NCBI GenBank assembly: GCA_023246985.1
Contig: JAHFHJ010000004.1
Coordinates: 16,723-30,900, forward strand
Origin: Candidatus Omnitrophota bacterium
GTDB taxonomy: Bacteria; Omnitrophota; Omnitrophia; Omnitrophales; Aquincolibacteriaceae
DNA: 14,178 bases
Direction: 5' to 3'
Shown: in pieces, positions 12,045 to 14,178 of the stretch
How positions within the stretch are numbered: position 1 is the first letter of the stretch
How the letters are laid out: the number at the start of each line of letters is the position of its first letter
Position numbers and translations under genes: made by a program
Notes under the pieces: model-generated
Database searches by the model: none
Seen by the model: the letters and a program-made list of their open reading frames with translations, nothing else
Told to the model about the DNA's origin: nothing

Positions 12045-13231
12045 CACTGCACCTTCGCGTTTTTGTCGTCATCCCCGAATGCCTGCTTGGGGCAGATCGG
12101 GGATCCAGCGCTGGATTCCCGCCTGCGCGGGAATGACAAACTGGCGACCGCCTGATACACATCTTCCACGGTGATCTCGTTAATATAAGTAAATTTTTGC
12201 GCGCCCTTGGAGATCCCAGACGCCTCCTTGGCGACCACGCGTGAATACTTCCCGACCGGCCGCCAGCGTTGGGGACCCAGGCCGGGCTCATATCTTCCAA
12301 AAATCGAAACGACCCGCGTGCCGACCGCGGCGGCAATGTGCACGGGCCCGGAATCATTAGAGACAAGCAGGTCCGCTTTCTTTAAAAGCGCGCCCAGCAT
12401 CCCGAGAGAAAGTTTTCCGCTCAGGTCATAAACCGGAACGGGCGCGTTCCTTTTCAGCTTTTCGATGATCGGTCTGTCTTTCGCCGCCCCGATCGCGAGA
12501 AAGACGGCCGGATGGTCCTTTTGGATCCGCGCGACAAGCTCCGCAAAACGCTCGGCCGGCCACATCTTGGCGGCGTCGCTTGCCGAAGGATTCAAAACGA
12601 TCCAGGGAAGATCGCGCGGCACTTGATGGAACAAGAGCAGGCTTTCAAGAGATCGCATGGCGCGATCCGGAACCGGAAAAAAAGTTTCTACCGCCGGAGG
12701 CGGCGCGATGCCCAGGGGTTCGAGAAGCTCCATGAGATACTCCGCTTCCTGTTTGAGGCCTTCCTTTTTGTTGTAAGGATGAACCCATGTCAGAGTCCAG
12801 GGAGCGCGACGCGCGTATCCGATACGGACCGGGATCCCCGCCAGCCATGAGGCGCAATGCATTCGATTCGTGCCGTGGGCATGGATCACCGCGTCAAACT
12901 TTTTGCTCCGGAGTTTCCGGCTGAAACGCCACTGCCCTCCCCAACCGCGTTCGCTTCCTTTTTTATCGTAAACGATCACTTCATCAAGAAAGGGATTCCC
13001 CTCGACGATCTCGCGGTGCTCAAGAAAAACGAGCGCGGCCAGATGGGCTTTCGGGAATTTCTCGCGAAGGACTTTGAAAAGCGGCGTTGTAAGCACCAAA
13101 TCGCCGATGCGGTCGGTACGCGTGATAAGAATTCTCGCGAGGGGGGACAGGCAGATTTTGGGGGGACTGGCTCTCCCGCCGCAGGCGGGGTGCCTGTCCC
13201 GCTTCGAAAAATCATCCTGTCCCCTTTTCAT
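12044..13231 (-). CDS. Glycosyltransferase family 9 (heptosyltransferase-like), second of three, extended at both ends by repeats
   Basis: The core opens ARILITRTDRIGDLVLTTPLFKVLREKFP, a standard GT9 start with the GD motif. The donor domain has WIVLNPSASDAAKMWPAERFAELV and LLVSNDSGPVHIAAAVGTRVVSIFG, and later GPQRWRPVGKYS. At 395 residues it is longer than the usual 330-350. The first 30 or so residues (KRDRHPACGGRASPPK region) are translated from a GC-rich palindrome, and the last 30 or so (LSFPRRRESSAGSP onward) from a 70-bp double-hairpin repeat. The ATG at 13231 overlaps the preceding stop by 4 bases (ATGA), and no closer ATG, GTG or TTG precedes ARILITRT convincingly. The original short N-terminus therefore seems displaced by repeat insertion. 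Donor is probably ADP-heptose; acceptor unknown. Confidence 0.88.
   Translation of the reverse strand: MKRGQDDFSKRDRHPACGGRASPPKICLSPLARILITRTDRIGDLVLTTPLFKVLREKFPKAHLAALVFLEHREIVEGNPFLDEVIVYDKKGSERGWGGQWRFSRKLRSKKFDAVIHAHGTNRMHCASWLAGIPVRIGYARRAPWTLTWVHPYNKKEGLKQEAEYLMELLEPLGIAPPPAVETFFPVPDRAMRSLESLLLFHQVPRDLPWIVLNPSASDAAKMWPAERFAELVARIQKDHPAVFLAIGAAKDRPIIEKLKRNAPVPVYDLSGKLSLGMLGALLKKADLLVSNDSGPVHIAAAVGTRVVSIFGRYEPGLGPQRWRPVGKYSRVVAKEASGISKGAQKFTYINEITVEDVYQAVASLSFPRRRESSAGSPICPKQAFGDDDKNAKVQ
12068..12137 (+). repeat. 70-bp double-hairpin repeat, copy B
   Basis: It begins GTCATCCCCGAATG and ends GCGCGGGAATGAC. The inner arms ATTCCCGC and GCGGGAAT flank a four-base loop, and CCAGCGCTGG is a perfect internal palindrome. 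It encodes most of the C-terminal extension of the second GT9 protein and supplies no needed domain. Relative to gene direction it is inverted compared with copy A. Confidence 0.87.
13144..13200. repeat. GC-rich palindrome at the 5' end of the second GT9 gene
   Basis: Outer arms GGGACAGGCA (13144-13153) and TGCCTGTCCC (13191-13200) are perfectly complementary over 10 bases. An inner pair, CCCGCC (13175-13180) and GGCGGG (13184-13189), flanks GCA. It encodes about residues 11-30 of the GT9 protein. A further TCCTGTCCCC at 13215-13224, just before the start codon, suggests the repeat unit extends to the start. Confidence 0.8.
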
Positions 13232-14178
13232 TTCAACAGCTCCAAAGCAAGCCCGACCACTGTCTCCGGCTTAAGCCCGTGGAAACAGTCGCGCTCGGCG
13301 GGAGGGATTTTGCGGGACGCGCAGGAACATTGCCCGGGATTTCCGCGCGCGATCCGGAATTTCGGCCCTCGATGGCCGTATTTTTCGTGATCCGTCGGGC
13401 CAAAAATGCCGACGGTCGGAGTTCCGAGTTCAAATCCAAGGTGCATATTGGCGCTGTCGTTGGAGATCAATAAAGAAGCCCGCGCGATCAGGACGGCCGT
13501 TTCAGGAAGCGTCATATCTCCGCATAAGATCGTGACGCTTCCGCCGGGCAAGGATGCCGCGATGCGATCGGCTACCGCTCTTTCGCCGGGAAGACCGACC
13601 AAAAGAATTTTTTTTCCCGTTTTCTCGCGCAATCGCCGTACCACTTCCTCAAAATTCCGCGTAGGCCAGCGCTTGCGTTCGCTGGCGGCCCCGGCCGCCA
13701 CGACGATCCATCCTTTTTCCTCCAGGATGTGCCTGGCCCGAAGGATCCGGAACGCGAACGCCTCGTCCGCTTCATTAAAAAAACGGTACGGGAAGCCCGC
13801 GTCCTTTTCGCCCCGCCCAAAACGGGGATCCCCTTTCGAAAGTCTCTCGATCATTTCAAGATGACGCTCGCGCATATTCGTCTTCGAAAATTTTCTGAAA
13901 AGCGGGGTGCGTTTTTTGCGGGAGACCAGGAATGGGATCGCGGTATTACGGAGATCCACCACCCAATCGTATTTCACCTTGCGGAGCTCCAGGATCAATT
14001 TTATCTTTCCCCAGAGAGACGCTTTTTTATCATAGATCACGACCTTGTGGATATCCGGACTTCTTTGCAGAACGCCCCGGGCGCGGGGCCCCACCACGAC
14101 GGTGATCCTTGCCCGGGGGAACTGCCGGACAATCCTCATGATCACGGGGGTCGTCAGGATCACATCCCCAAAATTGCT
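13228..14178 (-). CDS. Glycosyltransferase family 9 (heptosyltransferase-like), first of three, 5' end missing
   Basis: The gene is cut by the right edge: the frame stays open to the last base and reads SNFGDVILTTPVIMRIVRQFP, which in GT9 proteins sits about 10-12 residues after the true start. The GTG at 14163 inside this motif is therefore not the start. The 316 visible residues include the donor-site segment WIVVAAGAASERKRWPTRNFEEVV and SNDSANMHLGFELGTPTVGIFGPTDHEKYG, then a Cys-containing end (GQCSCASRKIPPAERDC). Unlike the two GT9 genes after it, it shows no repeat insertion in the visible part. Its TGA overlaps the next start by 4 bases. Three GT9 paralogues in tandem suggest successive heptose additions to an LPS core, but order and acceptors are inference. 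Confidence 0.9.
   Translation of the reverse strand, partial: SNFGDVILTTPVIMRIVRQFPRARITVVVGPRARGVLQRSPDIHKVVIYDKKASLWGKIKLILELRKVKYDWVVDLRNTAIPFLVSRKKRTPLFRKFSKTNMRERHLEMIERLSKGDPRFGRGEKDAGFPYRFFNEADEAFAFRILRARHILEEKGWIVVAAGAASERKRWPTRNFEEVVRRLREKTGKKILLVGLPGERAVADRIAASLPGGSVTILCGDMTLPETAVLIARASLLISNDSANMHLGFELGTPTVGIFGPTDHEKYGHRGPKFRIARGNPGQCSCASRKIPPAERDCFHGLKPETVVGLALELLK

Noticed and set aside
14161..14163. GTG at 14163 as the start of the first GT9 gene
   Set aside because: It falls inside the conserved GDVILTTP motif and the frame stays open to the window edge, so the true start is outside the window.

Overview
The window is a dense, one-directional block of genes for making and exporting lipopolysaccharide (LPS). 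All 15 protein genes lie on the minus strand, so transcription runs from the right edge to the left. The chromosome is that of a diderm (Gram-negative) bacterium: it encodes the Kdo pathway, heptose kinase and heptosyltransferase-type enzymes, a lipid A acyltransferase-like protein and the Lpt exporter. The single long ribosome hibernation factor, the metal-type KdsA, kdsB-pyrG-kdsA coupling, the GT9 gene cluster and abundant palindromic repeats resemble uncultivated lineages such as Candidatus Omnitrophota. That placement is from memory of gene order and is not proven; Elusimicrobiota, Nitrospirota or a deltaproteobacterial group are alternatives.

Right part (about 8980-14178): three consecutive family-9 glycosyltransferases (ADP-heptose:LPS heptosyltransferase-like; the first is cut by the right edge), then an iron-sulfur protein with two ferredoxin-like cluster motifs, then a secreted DUF3108 protein. 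These are overlapping or a few bases apart and look like one operon tail. A small FmdB-type zinc-ribbon gene follows and has its own plausible promoter. A weak terminator-like hairpin and a near-consensus sigma-70 promoter separate this part from the next.

Left part (2-8548): a second operon, rfaE1-like heptose kinase, kdsB, pyrG, kdsA, kdsD, an LpxL-like acyltransferase, a fused LptC-LptA protein, lptB and long-form hpf. Several junctions overlap by 1-8 bases, implying translational coupling. The genes form a pathway: KdsD makes arabinose-5-phosphate, KdsA makes Kdo-8-phosphate, KdsB activates Kdo with the CTP made by PyrG, the acyltransferase finishes lipid A, and LptB/LptC/LptA move LPS outward. 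kdsC, waaA, rfaE2 and rpoN, which might be expected nearby, are absent from the window.

The most unusual content is repetitive DNA inside genes. An 85-bp element occurs three times, in three neighbouring unrelated genes, always in the same orientation and the same reading frame, adding about 28 residues at a linker or loop each time. It carries inverted repeats. Two copies differ only by amino-acid-changing codons, so it behaves like a mobile palindromic DNA element that coding sequence tolerates, analogous to Rickettsia palindromic elements, rather than a conserved peptide. At least three further palindrome families sit at gene ends, supplying new N- or C-termini to the glycosyltransferases and the DUF3108 protein, or filling the rfaE1-kdsB gap.
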